Below are positions 12,672 through 20,523 of a DNA stretch of 20,722 bases, piece after piece. Source of the DNA: JAGQNK01 sp964573155 (GTDB taxonomy: Bacteria > Patescibacteriota > Saccharimonadia > Saccharimonadales > JAGQNK01); NCBI GenBank assembly GCA_964573155.1, contig CAZNIN010000013.1:1-20722 (forward strand), in the 5' to 3' direction. Position numbers and translations under genes: made by a program. How positions within the stretch are numbered: the stretch's first letter is position 1; each line of letters opens with the position of its first letter. The notes below the pieces were generated by a model. It was not told the origin of the DNA. It saw only the letters and a list, made by a program, of their open reading frames with translations, and searched no databases.

Positions 12672-13994
12672 CCCCACCGCAAGCCAAAACAAAGTGATGA
12701 TGCTTGAGACGATCAGCGTGGCGAACAAACCGAATTCATAAATAAAAATTGCTGCCGACGCAGTAACTATACCGCCGCCCATAAACGGCTCAAAGACTAA
12801 TTGCTTGTATGCGAAGCTCTCACGGGCTTTGGATTTATTTGACGGGTCTGCCAGCCGCTGCATGAGCAGGCCGGTTGCAGTCATGCCCATGGACTGACCC
12901 ATATTTGTTATGCCTTTCTCGAACCAGTAACTGCGGAAAAAGATGGGCGAGAGTACCAGAAATGCGACAACGATCCAGAGAATACCAGCCAGGCTCAAGA
13001 TCGCAATGACCGGTAATTTGTCACCGAGAACATTAAGCGAAATTGTCGCCACCGCGCTCGCAATCAAGATATCCAATGCGATTGCGCTGATGATTTCTGC
13101 TGTTCGCCTTTGGATGAGCGTTTGTTGACCAATTTTACGCAAGAACATCTGTAGAATAAGTCCACCAATCATGGCGAGTGGGAACATTGGCAGATACTTA
13201 AAGAAACGAATGTGTGTCTTATCAGCCAGCAAAATTTCTTCAGATATAATGAGGCCTTGCCAAAGCAGCCAGCCGATGCCGATTGAAATCGCAAACGCAA
13301 CCAGGTTTATTGCAATGGCCTTCGGGTTAGTGCTGAGCCGCTCACCTAGCCGGAGTAGATTATAGCCGCTTCTGATCATTTGTTTTTGTCGTCGTTCAAG
13401 CGCTGCATAACGCGCTTTGTGGTCCCAGGTATGGCGGCTATGCCAGTTTACGAAAAAGACGCCGATCAAGATTGCTGCGACGATACTCACGGTAGCAATA
13501 GTCAGGGCGATGTCAGATCCTTCTCGCCAGCCAAGCTGCTCGAACGTCGGCGCCAAGCCAGCTGCCGTACCGTGTCCGCCCTCGAAACTGATTTCAATGA
13601 GCGATCCTACTAACGGACTGGCGTTAAAAACCGGTACGAGTAAAAACATCGCAAGTAACATACCAATAACATATTGCCCCCAAGCCAGGACGTTGCCGAA
13701 CGCAATCATTGGGCCAGCCAGGCGCCAGATTTTTTTGCGATCCGGGATGACCTTGCCCAGGAACAACCCGGCAAAGACAACATTGATAAGGTATTTCGGC
13801 AGCTTTGTCCATTCGGCAGTTATTTCTACAGGGATAGTTTCAAGTATCTGTGGTCCTAAGATGAGTCCGATAGCACCAGCGACAAGTGAGCTTGGTATAA
13901 AGTAACGCTGCAGAACATTAGAGCCGCGTTTTATAAAACGAGCAATAACCAGGATGATGGCAAGTACGACCAGGCTTTCTTGTATTGGCGTCAT
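12645..13994 (-). CDS. gltS: GltS-type sodium:glutamate symporter
   Basis: 449 aa, about twelve membrane helices. The two inverted-repeat signature regions of the ESS/GltS family are clear: EGGHGTAAGLAPTF (138-151) and NMGQSMGMTATGLLMQRLAD (364-383), each in a re-entrant position. The protein should couple Na+ entry to glutamate uptake; the family assignment is firm but the substrate is inferred. About 30-40 extra residues form a basic loop between the halves (190-225). ATG 13994 is preceded by GGAG with about 4 nt spacing. It lies 50 bp downstream of the DsbA-like gene on the same strand and is probably co-transcribed with it. Confidence 0.88.
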   Translation of the reverse strand: MTPIQESLVVLAIILVIARFIKRGSNVLQRYFIPSSLVAGAIGLILGPQILETIPVEITAEWTKLPKYLINVVFAGLFLGKVIPDRKKIWRLAGPMIAFGNVLAWGQYVIGMLLAMFLLVPVFNASPLVGSLIEISFEGGHGTAAGLAPTFEQLGWREGSDIALTIATVSIVAAILIGVFFVNWHSRHTWDHKARYAALERRQKQMIRSGYNLLRLGERLSTNPKAIAINLVAFAISIGIGWLLWQGLIISEEILLADKTHIRFFKYLPMFPLAMIGGLILQMFLRKIGQQTLIQRRTAEIISAIALDILIASAVATISLNVLGDKLPVIAILSLAGILWIVVAFLVLSPIFFRSYWFEKGITNMGQSMGMTATGLLMQRLADPSNKSKARESFAYKQLVFEPFMGGGIVTASAAIFIYEFGLFATLIVSSIITLFWLAVGLHFGMKRS

Positions 13995-14044
13995 GTCACT
14001 CCGTAGTTACGGGGCGGCGTTCGATCCTATCCACCCTAAATGAT

Positions 14045-14698
14045 TTATTGTTTATTAGACTGCTTTATGGCTTCGTCGATTTTTTCGGAGAAAGCTTCGA
14101 CACTGGTAACATTTTCGATCTTTTCGCCATTAAGTTCAAAGGTCGGTGTTGATTGATATCCTTTACGTTGTGCTTCGCGGCGATCTGCCTGAACCAGTTG
14201 GTTGGTTTGTTCGCTTCGCATATCGCTTTTGAATTTTTCGACATCAAGACCGAGCTGCTCTGCGTAGCCTTCGAAAATTGCTGAAGGGTTGCTGCTTGTG
14301 CTCCAGGAGTTCTGGTTTTCAAAGAGTAAGTCATGCATCTCCCAGAATTTGTTTTGCGTAGCAGCTGCCTCGGCGGCGCGTGCGCTTATGAGGGCATTCT
14401 GATGAATTTCAACAAGTGGAAAGTGGCGAAACTGGAAGGTGACTTTACCTTCGTATTTCTGTTTGAGTTCTTTGAAGAGCGGGTAATATTGACCGCAGGA
14501 TGGGCACTGGAAGTCGCCGTACTCGACGAGTCGAACATTGGTTGTGCCTTCTTTTGTAATATGGTTTGTCGGAGACACGTCTTGGGTTCCGCCATTTGTC
14601 GAGCCATTGTCTGTACCATTGTCGCGCTTGTTAAACACCAAAAGACCACCAAAGACTACGACGATGGCTGCCAAAATAAGTAAAAACTGTTTACTCAT
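14045..14698 (-). CDS. Membrane-anchored DsbA-like thioredoxin-fold protein
   Basis: 217 aa from ATG 14698, chosen over the ORF-extending ATG at 14737 because AAGGGGA lies upstream and the promoter -10 at 14733-14738 falls inside the longer version. Residues 4-22 form a single N-terminal membrane anchor, followed by a Gly/Asn/Thr/Asp-rich linker (about 24-45) and a thioredoxin domain: EYGDFQCPSC with the CPSC redox pair (C65, C68), an inserted helical domain (about 95-165), and cis-Pro in QSTPTF. This matches the Thioredoxin_4/DsbA group that makes or rearranges disulfides in extracytoplasmic proteins. The Cys-containing secreted protein at 17842 is a possible client. Confidence 0.9.
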   Translation of the reverse strand: MSKQFLLILAAIVVVFGGLLVFNKRDNGTDNGSTNGGTQDVSPTNHITKEGTTNVRLVEYGDFQCPSCGQYYPLFKELKQKYEGKVTFQFRHFPLVEIHQNALISARAAEAAATQNKFWEMHDLLFENQNSWSTSSNPSAIFEGYAEQLGLDVEKFKSDMRSEQTNQLVQADRREAQRKGYQSTPTFELNGEKIENVTSVEAFSEKIDEAIKQSNKQ

Positions 14699-14732
14699 AT
14701 TAAATTTATTTCCCCTTAAATATGTACAACTA

Positions 14733-14741
14733 ATCATAGCA
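14733..14741 (-). promoter_or_regulatory. Extended -10 promoter for the DsbA-like gene
   Basis: Minus-strand TGCTATGAT. The start point near 14726 gives a leader of about 28 nt that contains the AAGGGGA ribosome site. It lies only 3 bp from the opposing promoter at 14745-14753. Confidence 0.5.
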
Positions 14742-14744
14742 TGC

Positions 14745-14753
14745 TGGTACTAT
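14745..14753 (+). promoter_or_regulatory. Extended -10 promoter for the CBS-domain gene
   Basis: TGGTACTAT with just 7 nt to ATG 14761. The predicted transcript begins at or one base before the start codon, i.e. leaderless. Confidence 0.55.
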
Positions 14754-14760
14754 TATTTGT

Positions 14761-15891
14761 ATGAATGCGATTATGGATATTGTGCTGGCAGCACTTGCGC
14801 TGATGTCGGTTGGCTTGTTGAAATCGTATCGTAATGTTTCCGAGCGTGAGTTGCGTCGCCGTGCACGCGAGGGAGACGAGTTGGCGGCAGCTCTTTACAG
14901 AGCAGTATCGTACGGTTCGAGCCTTGGTGCTGTGCTGTGGTTGTTGGTTGTGCTCACGAATGCATTGTTCTTTGTGCATATTGCTCGCACCGCTCCTGTC
15001 TGGTTCGCGATTGTCGCTAGTGCAGCAGTCATCTGGTTTGCGTTTGTTTGGATGCCGGCACGAGACGTAACACGCTTCAGTACGTGGGTCGCTGTCAAAC
15101 TGGCCCCAGCTCTCGCTTGGCTGCTGAATTACCTGCACCCGTTGTTTAATAGGATTGTTGCGTTCTTTGATAAGCACCGACCAATTACGATTCACACCGG
15201 CATCTATGCCAAAGAGGACCTGCTTGACCTCCTCCAGGATCAAAAGGTACAGCCCTACAACCGGATCGACAAAGTAGTCCTTGACGTCGCACAGCACGCG
15301 CTGACGTTCGGCGATATAGTGGTGCGGGACATTATGATTCCGAGACGGGTTGTAAAGATGGTCGAAGCAGATGAAACCATTGGGACGGTTCTAATGAGTG
15401 AGTTGCACAAGAGTGGCTTTTCGCGCTTTCCGGTGTATTCTGGCAAGAAGTATAACCTTGTCGGTACCTTATATATGAAGGACATGGTCAAGGCCAAAGA
15501 GGGCGGCAAAATAGAAAAGGTTATGCAGCCTGACCTGGCCTACATTCATGAAGAGCAGCCGCTGACAGATGCGTTGCAAGCAATTCTAAAAACACACCGG
15601 CATCAATATATTGTCGTAAATAGCTTTGAGGAATACGTCGGAATCATAACCCTAGAGGACATTCTTGAGCAGATAGTCGGCAAGCCGATTCTCGATGAAT
15701 TTGACCAATATGATGACTTGCGCGCCGTAGCCGCTCGGGCTGCTCGTCAGGAACACCTGGAGCACACCAAGGCTGACAAGTCTGAGGATAAACCGGTCGA
15801 ATCAGCAGCTGAAGAAAAAGCGTTGCCCGAACAAGAGGCCGAAGAAAAAACCAAAGATGCTACCCCTGAAGATACTTCGGTGGTAAAATAA
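14761..15891 (+). CDS. CorC/CNNM-like membrane protein with CBS pair and acidic tail
   Basis: 376 aa. Three or four hydrophobic segments (about 3-20, 51-74, 79-98 and 112-128) precede a CBS pair at about 190-310. The entry motif GDIVVRDIMIPRRVVKMVEAD and GFSRFPVYSGKKYNLVGTLYMKDMV are typical of the HlyC/CorC and CNNM group, as is EEYVGIITLEDILEQIVG. The usual C-terminal CorC_HlyC domain is missing; instead there is a tail rich in Glu, Lys and Ala (about 325-376). Family members take part in Mg2+/Co2+ handling and bind adenine nucleotides through the CBS pair; here that role is inferred. The N-terminal part does not closely match DUF21. Confidence 0.78.
   Translation: MNAIMDIVLAALALMSVGLLKSYRNVSERELRRRAREGDELAAALYRAVSYGSSLGAVLWLLVVLTNALFFVHIARTAPVWFAIVASAAVIWFAFVWMPARDVTRFSTWVAVKLAPALAWLLNYLHPLFNRIVAFFDKHRPITIHTGIYAKEDLLDLLQDQKVQPYNRIDKVVLDVAQHALTFGDIVVRDIMIPRRVVKMVEADETIGTVLMSELHKSGFSRFPVYSGKKYNLVGTLYMKDMVKAKEGGKIEKVMQPDLAYIHEEQPLTDALQAILKTHRHQYIVVNSFEEYVGIITLEDILEQIVGKPILDEFDQYDDLRAVAARAARQEHLEHTKADKSEDKPVESAAEEKALPEQEAEEKTKDATPEDTSVVK
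15881..15889 (+). promoter_or_regulatory. Possible extended -10 promoter for aspS
   Basis: TGGTAAAAT in the last codons of the CBS gene. A start near 15896 would place the whole nested inverted repeat (15906-15991) in the aspS leader. An alternative is TTGTAC (15901-15906), 17 nt, AATAAT (15924-15929), which would cut the repeat. Confidence 0.35.
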
Positions 15892-15905
15892 ACCAAATGA
15901 TTGTA

Positions 15906-15991
15906 CGGTACATATATAGCGACAATAATGCCCGGGCTGGCGCCTGAGGTGTTTTGCTTGGCACTCTCGCGCTGTCAGCCCGCACGTACCG
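15906..15991 (+). promoter_or_regulatory. Nested inverted repeat in the aspS leader
   Basis: CGGTAC (15906-15911) pairs with GTACCG (15986-15991). Inside, CGGGCTG-GCGC (15933-15943) pairs with GCGC-TGT-CAGCCCG (15969-15982), with a 3-nt bulge. No T run follows, so it is not an intrinsic terminator. The T-box consensus is absent. It is probably a structured RNA leader. Confidence 0.5.
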
Positions 15992-16024
15992 AGCGCTTCA
16001 CTAGCTAAGATTTGAAAGTAATTT

Positions 16025-17773
16025 ATGTCACATAGAACACTGAGCATAGAGACCAAGGAAAAGATTAATCAAAAAGTTACCGTCAAGGGCTGGGTAAACT
16101 CCCGGCGAGACCATGGTGGACTGATCTTTATTGATGTACGCGACCATACTGGGGTTGTCCAGTTGGTTATTCAGCCGGAGCAAGCAGAATCTTTTGCGGT
16201 TGCCGAGCAGTTGCGCGATGAGTTTGCAATTGCTGCTACTGGCGAAGTCAAAGAGCGCGAGGAGTCTCTCAAGAATCCCAACATCGATACCGGCGACATT
16301 GAAATTGTAGTCAGCGAACTTACGATACTGAACCGCTCCGAACCGTTGCCGATCCAATTGCATGGTGACGCGCAGTCTAGCGAAGACGTCCGTTTACGTT
16401 ACCGCTACCTTGACCTGCGTCGCCCCAAGATGCAGGAAATGTTACGTAAACGCGCCGAGTACTATCGGGTAATGCGCCAATATATGGATGAGCGTGACTT
16501 CACCGAGATAACTACACCGATACTGGCTAACTCAAGTCCAGAAGGCGCTCGTGACTTTTTGGTGCCGTCCCGTGTACATGAGGGTAAATTCTATGCTCTG
16601 CCGCAGGCGCCACAGCAGTTCAAACAGCTTTTGATGGTCGGCGGCGTATCGCGTTATTACCAGATCGCAACCTGTTTTCGTGACGAAGATCCACGGGCCG
16701 ACCGGCTGTACGGGGACTTTTATCAGCTGGATGTAGAAATGTCCTTTGTTGATAGCGGTGAAACGGTGCGTCAAGTAACAGAACCACTAATAAAGCAGCT
16801 TGTTACCGAGTTTGGCAAAAAAAAGCTTCTGAGTGATGAAATTCCACGCATACCATACCAGGAGGCGATGGATCGTTTTGGCTCCGATAAGCCAGACTTG
16901 CGTTTCGGTATGGAGTTGATTGATTTGTCTGACGCTTTGCAATCAACAGAGTTTGGGGTTTTTAAAAACGCGCTGGCTCAAGGCGGTGTTGTTAAGGCAA
17001 TTTGTGTCAAAAATGCAGCTTCCTTAAGCCGCTCGCAAATCGATACATTTACCGATATCGCCAAACAGGAAGGCGCCGGTGGCTTAGCTTATTTGACGTA
17101 TGAAGAGGGCGAAGTAAAGTCTCCAATCGCCAAGTTCCTGAGTGAAACAGAATTAGCTGCCATCCAAGCTAATGCCGGTGCAATAAGCGGTGACGCGGTA
17201 TTTTTCGCCGCTGATACACGAAACACTGCCAACAAAGTTCTCGGCCGACTGCGGAACGAGTTTGCTGATCATTTTAAGCTGAAAGACACGAATGTCGTCG
17301 CGCTAGCATGGATTGTTGATTTTCCGTTTTATGAGTGGGATGAAAAGCGCAACCAGTTGGACTTTGGACACAATCCATTCAGCATGCCTAAGGGCGGCAT
17401 CGAAGCCCTTAAAACAGAAGACAAACTTAGTATTTTGGCTGATCAGTTCGATATGGTTATGAATGGCTACGAAGTTTGTTCGGGAGCGGTGCGTAATCAT
17501 AATCCAGACGTTATGTACGAAGTGTTTGGAGCGCTCGGCTACGACCGAGAATATGTCGATGGCAAGTTCGGTGCCATGATAAATGCCTTCAAATATGGTG
17601 CACCGCCGCATGCTGGTTGTGCGTTTGGCATAGACCGTATATTTATGGTGCTGATGGGCGAAGATAATATTCGTGAAATTGTTGCCTTTCCAAAGAACGG
17701 CTCTGGCGTCGATGTCATGATGGGGTCGCCATCTGAAGTTGACTCAGCCCAGCTCAAAGAGCTAGGGATGTAG
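16025..17773 (+). CDS. aspS: Aspartyl-tRNA synthetase, bacterial type, probably non-discriminating
   Basis: 582 aa. The N-terminal OB-fold anticodon-binding domain (GWVNSRRDHGGLIFIDVRD) is followed by the class II catalytic core: motif 2 FRDEDPRADR, the flipping-loop region, the bacterial GAD insert (about 290-410), FGHNPFSMP, and motif 3 GCAFGIDRIFM. It charges tRNA-Asp. His30 stands where discriminating enzymes such as E. coli AspRS carry Leu; His here is associated with enzymes that also aspartylate tRNA-Asn, for later amidation by GatCAB. The prediction that Asn-tRNA is made indirectly is inferred. Its start has no strong Shine-Dalgarno. The leader carries the nested repeat described separately. 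Confidence 0.96.
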   Translation: MSHRTLSIETKEKINQKVTVKGWVNSRRDHGGLIFIDVRDHTGVVQLVIQPEQAESFAVAEQLRDEFAIAATGEVKEREESLKNPNIDTGDIEIVVSELTILNRSEPLPIQLHGDAQSSEDVRLRYRYLDLRRPKMQEMLRKRAEYYRVMRQYMDERDFTEITTPILANSSPEGARDFLVPSRVHEGKFYALPQAPQQFKQLLMVGGVSRYYQIATCFRDEDPRADRLYGDFYQLDVEMSFVDSGETVRQVTEPLIKQLVTEFGKKKLLSDEIPRIPYQEAMDRFGSDKPDLRFGMELIDLSDALQSTEFGVFKNALAQGGVVKAICVKNAASLSRSQIDTFTDIAKQEGAGGLAYLTYEEGEVKSPIAKFLSETELAAIQANAGAISGDAVFFAADTRNTANKVLGRLRNEFADHFKLKDTNVVALAWIVDFPFYEWDEKRNQLDFGHNPFSMPKGGIEALKTEDKLSILADQFDMVMNGYEVCSGAVRNHNPDVMYEVFGALGYDREYVDGKFGAMINAFKYGAPPHAGCAFGIDRIFMVLMGEDNIREIVAFPKNGSGVDVMMGSPSEVDSAQLKELGM

Positions 17774-17780
17774 CAATGTT

Positions 17781-17800
17781 GAGCGGCGGCGGTGCCGCTC
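17781..17800 (+). terminator. GC-rich hairpin after aspS (weak terminator candidate)
   Basis: GAGCGGC and GCCGCTC with a 6-nt loop form a perfect 7-bp stem 7 nt after the aspS stop. The bases that follow are not T-rich, so efficiency is uncertain. Confidence 0.35.
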
Positions 17801-17819
17801 TACTGTTACGGGTTTGTTG

Positions 17820-17828
17820 TGCTACACT
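17820..17828 (+). promoter_or_regulatory. Extended -10 promoter for the surface-protein gene
   Basis: TGCTACACT, 13 nt before ATG 17842, predicting a leader of about 7 nt. It argues against the upstream in-frame ATG at 17776. Confidence 0.5.
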
Positions 17829-17841
17829 ATTGATAGTACTT

Positions 17842-19908
17842 ATGACAAAAAATAAAACAACGAAACGATACGGCTTATTCATAGTAGCTGCGCTTATGGG
17901 CGGTATGTTCCTGTCTGGCGGGCAGGTGCAGGCTGCCACCATCAGTGTATCTGCCGGTACTGACACTAAAGCTGTTGATGGTACCTGTCATTTGTCGGAG
18001 GCTATCGAGAACATCAACAACCAGGCACAAACTAATGCTGACTGCGCTGCTGGCACTGGCAACGATGTCATCCAGTTGCCAATGGGTACGATAACACTCA
18101 GCGCTGACCTACCTGTACTCACCCAAACTGTAACAATACAGGGCCAAGGAACGGGCAAGAGTGTTGTTGACGGTGCTGGCCAATACGCTATCTTCCAGAT
18201 CAACCAGGCGTCTGCAAAAGTAATCTTTAAGAACCTGAAGACAAGGGCGATGAGTGGTTTCGGGATCGCGGTTATGGACGCCAATGGTATAACCGTCGAG
18301 AATGTTGAAGCAGATGGTACGAATTCGGTAGCACGTGATGACGGTGCTGGCTCAACAATCCAAGGTGGCTTCGTCTATTTTGGAGCAAACGCCAGTGAAC
18401 CTCCTGAAATTAATATCAACGGGCTGTATGTGCATGATTATTCCTCTGCAGACGCGGGGTTGCTGTTGGGTGTGGCCGTTGCGGGACCTCAGGGAAAACT
18501 CCAGACGCTAACTGGTAAAAATATCACAGTTTCAAATCTTTCCTCTACCAACCCCGCAGGGCAACTAATAGCCGTTTTTAATACGACTGGACTGGGGGAT
18601 GGCTATGCATCACTCAATGCTAAATATGAAAATATCACCATAGAAAACATAACCACGCCTAATGCCTTGAATGCAGGTGGCCTTACTTTATCTGGTGTTA
18701 TTGGCGGGGGAGATAGCGTCGGAGAAGTAACAGTAAGAAATGCCACTATCCGGAATATTACAACTGGTCCAGCTGCATTTGGCGCAAACGGCGCGGTTGC
18801 TTTGGTGGGGGGTAGTATAGGATCTGATGATCACTTTGACGGTACGTTAAAACTACAAAACGTTCTGATTTCAAATATCAAAGTCGATGGCACAGCAAAA
18901 AGCTGTAGCAAATCTGACATAGGCAGCCTATTAGGTGGCCAAGGTACCGTCTCACTCGATGTCGTGAGTCTTGGCGGGAATGTTATTGAAGATAATTCAT
19001 GCAAAGACCTCCTCACTCATCCGACTGATAAAAATGATGTAGCCGGTCTCAAAGACAAGCTAGGTGCACTTGGAAACAATGGCGGGAATGTGCCAACTAT
19101 CCCACTGCTTGTCGGTAGTCCGGCAATTGATACAGGCGTTTGCGACGAAGCACCCAAAAAAGACGCACGAGGGGTTGCTCGCCCGCAAGGGAAAGGTTGT
19201 GACTCTGGAGCGTACGAGCTGGTTCAAGCCGCTGCTGCTGATGCGGGTGGAGTGACAAATCCATCGACTGGCACGAAGGTGTACATAGAGCCACCGATTC
19301 CAGGTGCAATCGTCAAGTCTGCAAGTATTATGCCCGCTACTGAAGCGGTCAATGACAAGTCGTTTGAATATCCGCTTGGAATAGCAGGATTCACTATAGA
19401 AGGGGTTCCAGACGGTACGACACACACCATGACGCTCTACTTTGAGTCGGATCAACAGGCTGAAGATTTTATAGTTCGTAAACTTAACTTGGAAAAGAAT
19501 ACATTTAGAACTGTTGACAATGCCGTATTGTCAAATGTCACCAAGAACGGCAAGCCTGCGATAAAAGTCAGCTATCAGATTACTGATGGGGGTGAGCTAG
19601 ACATGGACGGTGCGGCAAATGGATCAATTACCGATCCAGTTGGTCTGGCCAAGAAGAAAAACTTACTGGCTGACACAGGAACATTCACCATATTTTCATC
19701 CCTAGCTAGTATCTTGCTGATCGTTGGCGTTATTCTTGTCAATATTGACTATCGTAAACATAAAGCACCGCTCATACAGTTGGACAAAGAGCTAAACCAG
19801 AATTTAGCCAGTAGCTATACATTCTGGCACCACGTAAAGGTTGTCACAATACCTACTCTAAAGTATCGGTTCACGATTATTCTAGAGAAGAAAACAACAC
19901 TTAGCTAG
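17842..19908 (+). CDS. Secreted surface protein with CSLREA, choice-of-anchor Q and U modules and LADTG tail
   Basis: 688 aa from ATG 17842. A signal peptide (basic start, hydrophobic core, cleavage near VQA/ATIS, residue 31/32) precedes a CSLREA-like stretch (DGTCHLSEAIENIN, 47-60, with C49 and C68), and a beta-helix-like region rich in Asn/Ile turns such as ENITIENI (about 100-400). Next comes a choice-of-anchor Q-type motif (LGNNGG...GSPAIDTG...CDSGAYE, about 406-458), then a choice-of-anchor U-type module (about 476-603, with DGGELDMDGAANGSITDP). LADTG (609-613), a hydrophobic helix and DYRKHK follow, like a sortase signal, but about 45 more residues trail. I rejected ATG 17776: its extra residues would come from a hairpin and the promoter. 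Likely a surface adhesin or stalk protein. Confidence 0.85.
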   Translation: MTKNKTTKRYGLFIVAALMGGMFLSGGQVQAATISVSAGTDTKAVDGTCHLSEAIENINNQAQTNADCAAGTGNDVIQLPMGTITLSADLPVLTQTVTIQGQGTGKSVVDGAGQYAIFQINQASAKVIFKNLKTRAMSGFGIAVMDANGITVENVEADGTNSVARDDGAGSTIQGGFVYFGANASEPPEININGLYVHDYSSADAGLLLGVAVAGPQGKLQTLTGKNITVSNLSSTNPAGQLIAVFNTTGLGDGYASLNAKYENITIENITTPNALNAGGLTLSGVIGGGDSVGEVTVRNATIRNITTGPAAFGANGAVALVGGSIGSDDHFDGTLKLQNVLISNIKVDGTAKSCSKSDIGSLLGGQGTVSLDVVSLGGNVIEDNSCKDLLTHPTDKNDVAGLKDKLGALGNNGGNVPTIPLLVGSPAIDTGVCDEAPKKDARGVARPQGKGCDSGAYELVQAAAADAGGVTNPSTGTKVYIEPPIPGAIVKSASIMPATEAVNDKSFEYPLGIAGFTIEGVPDGTTHTMTLYFESDQQAEDFIVRKLNLEKNTFRTVDNAVLSNVTKNGKPAIKVSYQITDGGELDMDGAANGSITDPVGLAKKKNLLADTGTFTIFSSLASILLIVGVILVNIDYRKHKAPLIQLDKELNQNLASSYTFWHHVKVVTIPTLKYRFTIILEKKTTLS

Positions 19909-19966
19909 CGTGGTCGCTGGCAATTAGAAACGATCCATTTCTTCGTTAAGAGAAGTTGTATTTTGT

Positions 19967-20428
19967 TTAGCGAACAATAATGCGGCTAGCAGTTTCTAGT
20001 TTGCCCTGCTTGTTTACAAACACGGTCACCTGATTGCCAGGCTTCAGGTCACTGATATTTAATGTATTTGTATGCTGGGTGATTTGAGTACTGTGATTAA
20101 TCTCTATCTGCTTTTTTTGGCCGTTTATTTGCGTAATAGTGATGCTGTCGTTGCCTACGCTCGCTATCTGTCCCATGACTGTGTTTGGAAGAACCGGGTT
20201 GTTGGCAAGTAAATTCAATGGATTGAGTGCATCACCGATCTTCTTGATTGCGGCTTCGCCGCCCTCCGCCTTGCCCTTCTGGAAGCCTACGTAGTAGCCG
20301 CCACCAGCGGCGAGTGCTCCGACAATTACAAAAGATGTGAGTAGCTTGGTAATGTACGATCTCTTTGATCCTGGTTGTTGTGCTTGGGGCAATACCTTGA
20401 CGTGTGATTTTGACTGATTCTTTTCCAT
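19967..20428 (-). CDS. Membrane-anchored DUF5666-like protein
   Basis: 153 aa. A polar, basic N-terminus (about 1-26) is followed by one membrane helix (about 27-47, LLTSFVIVGALAAGGGYYVGF) and an extracytoplasmic beta-rich domain (about 84-153). The pattern is GQIASVGNDSITIT, then STQI, then DLKPGNQVTVFV and ASRIIV, a small OB-like barrel resembling DUF5666 (PF18914). Function unknown; such domains often occur in cell-envelope proteins. It is convergent with the surface-protein gene across 58 bp in which no strong terminator is seen, and divergent from the partial gene at the right edge. Confidence 0.75.
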   Translation of the reverse strand: MEKNQSKSHVKVLPQAQQPGSKRSYITKLLTSFVIVGALAAGGGYYVGFQKGKAEGGEAAIKKIGDALNPLNLLANNPVLPNTVMGQIASVGNDSITITQINGQKKQIEINHSTQITQHTNTLNISDLKPGNQVTVFVNKQGKLETASRIIVR

Positions 20429-20435
20429 TACCCCT

Positions 20436-20444
20436 ATATTACCA
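20436..20444 (-). promoter_or_regulatory. Extended -10 promoter for the DUF5666-like gene
   Basis: Minus-strand TGGTAATAT, 7 nt before ATG 20428. The transcript would start at or beside the ATG, although an AGGGG sits in the 7-nt gap. Confidence 0.5.
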
Positions 20445-20453
20445 TAAGAATAA

Positions 20454-20482
20454 TTGCTTATATCCGTCCGAGTGGCTAGAAT
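20454..20482 (+). promoter_or_regulatory. Promoter of the partial right-edge gene
   Basis: TTGCTT (20454-20459), 17-nt spacer, TAGAAT (20477-20482). The start near 20489 gives a leader of about 35 nt to GTG 20524. Confidence 0.45.
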
Positions 20483-20523
20483 TATAGGGAAACAGCTTGC
20501 AATGCATGAAGTGGAATTGTTGA

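Noticed and set aside
14000..14035. GTTCGATCC resembling a tRNA T-loop
   Set aside because: The flanking bases form no T-arm or acceptor stem and there is no room for a tRNA between the two genes.
15892..16024. T-box leader for aspS
   Set aside because: The conserved AGGGTGGNACCGCG antiterminator sequence is absent and there is no terminator T run.
17776..17841. Earlier ATG for the surface protein
   Set aside because: The extra 22 codons come from a GC-rich hairpin and the promoter; starting at 17842 gives a clean signal peptide.
19909..19966. Terminator between the convergent surface-protein and DUF5666-like genes
   Set aside because: Only a 4-bp CTTC/GAAG stem is visible, too weak to call.
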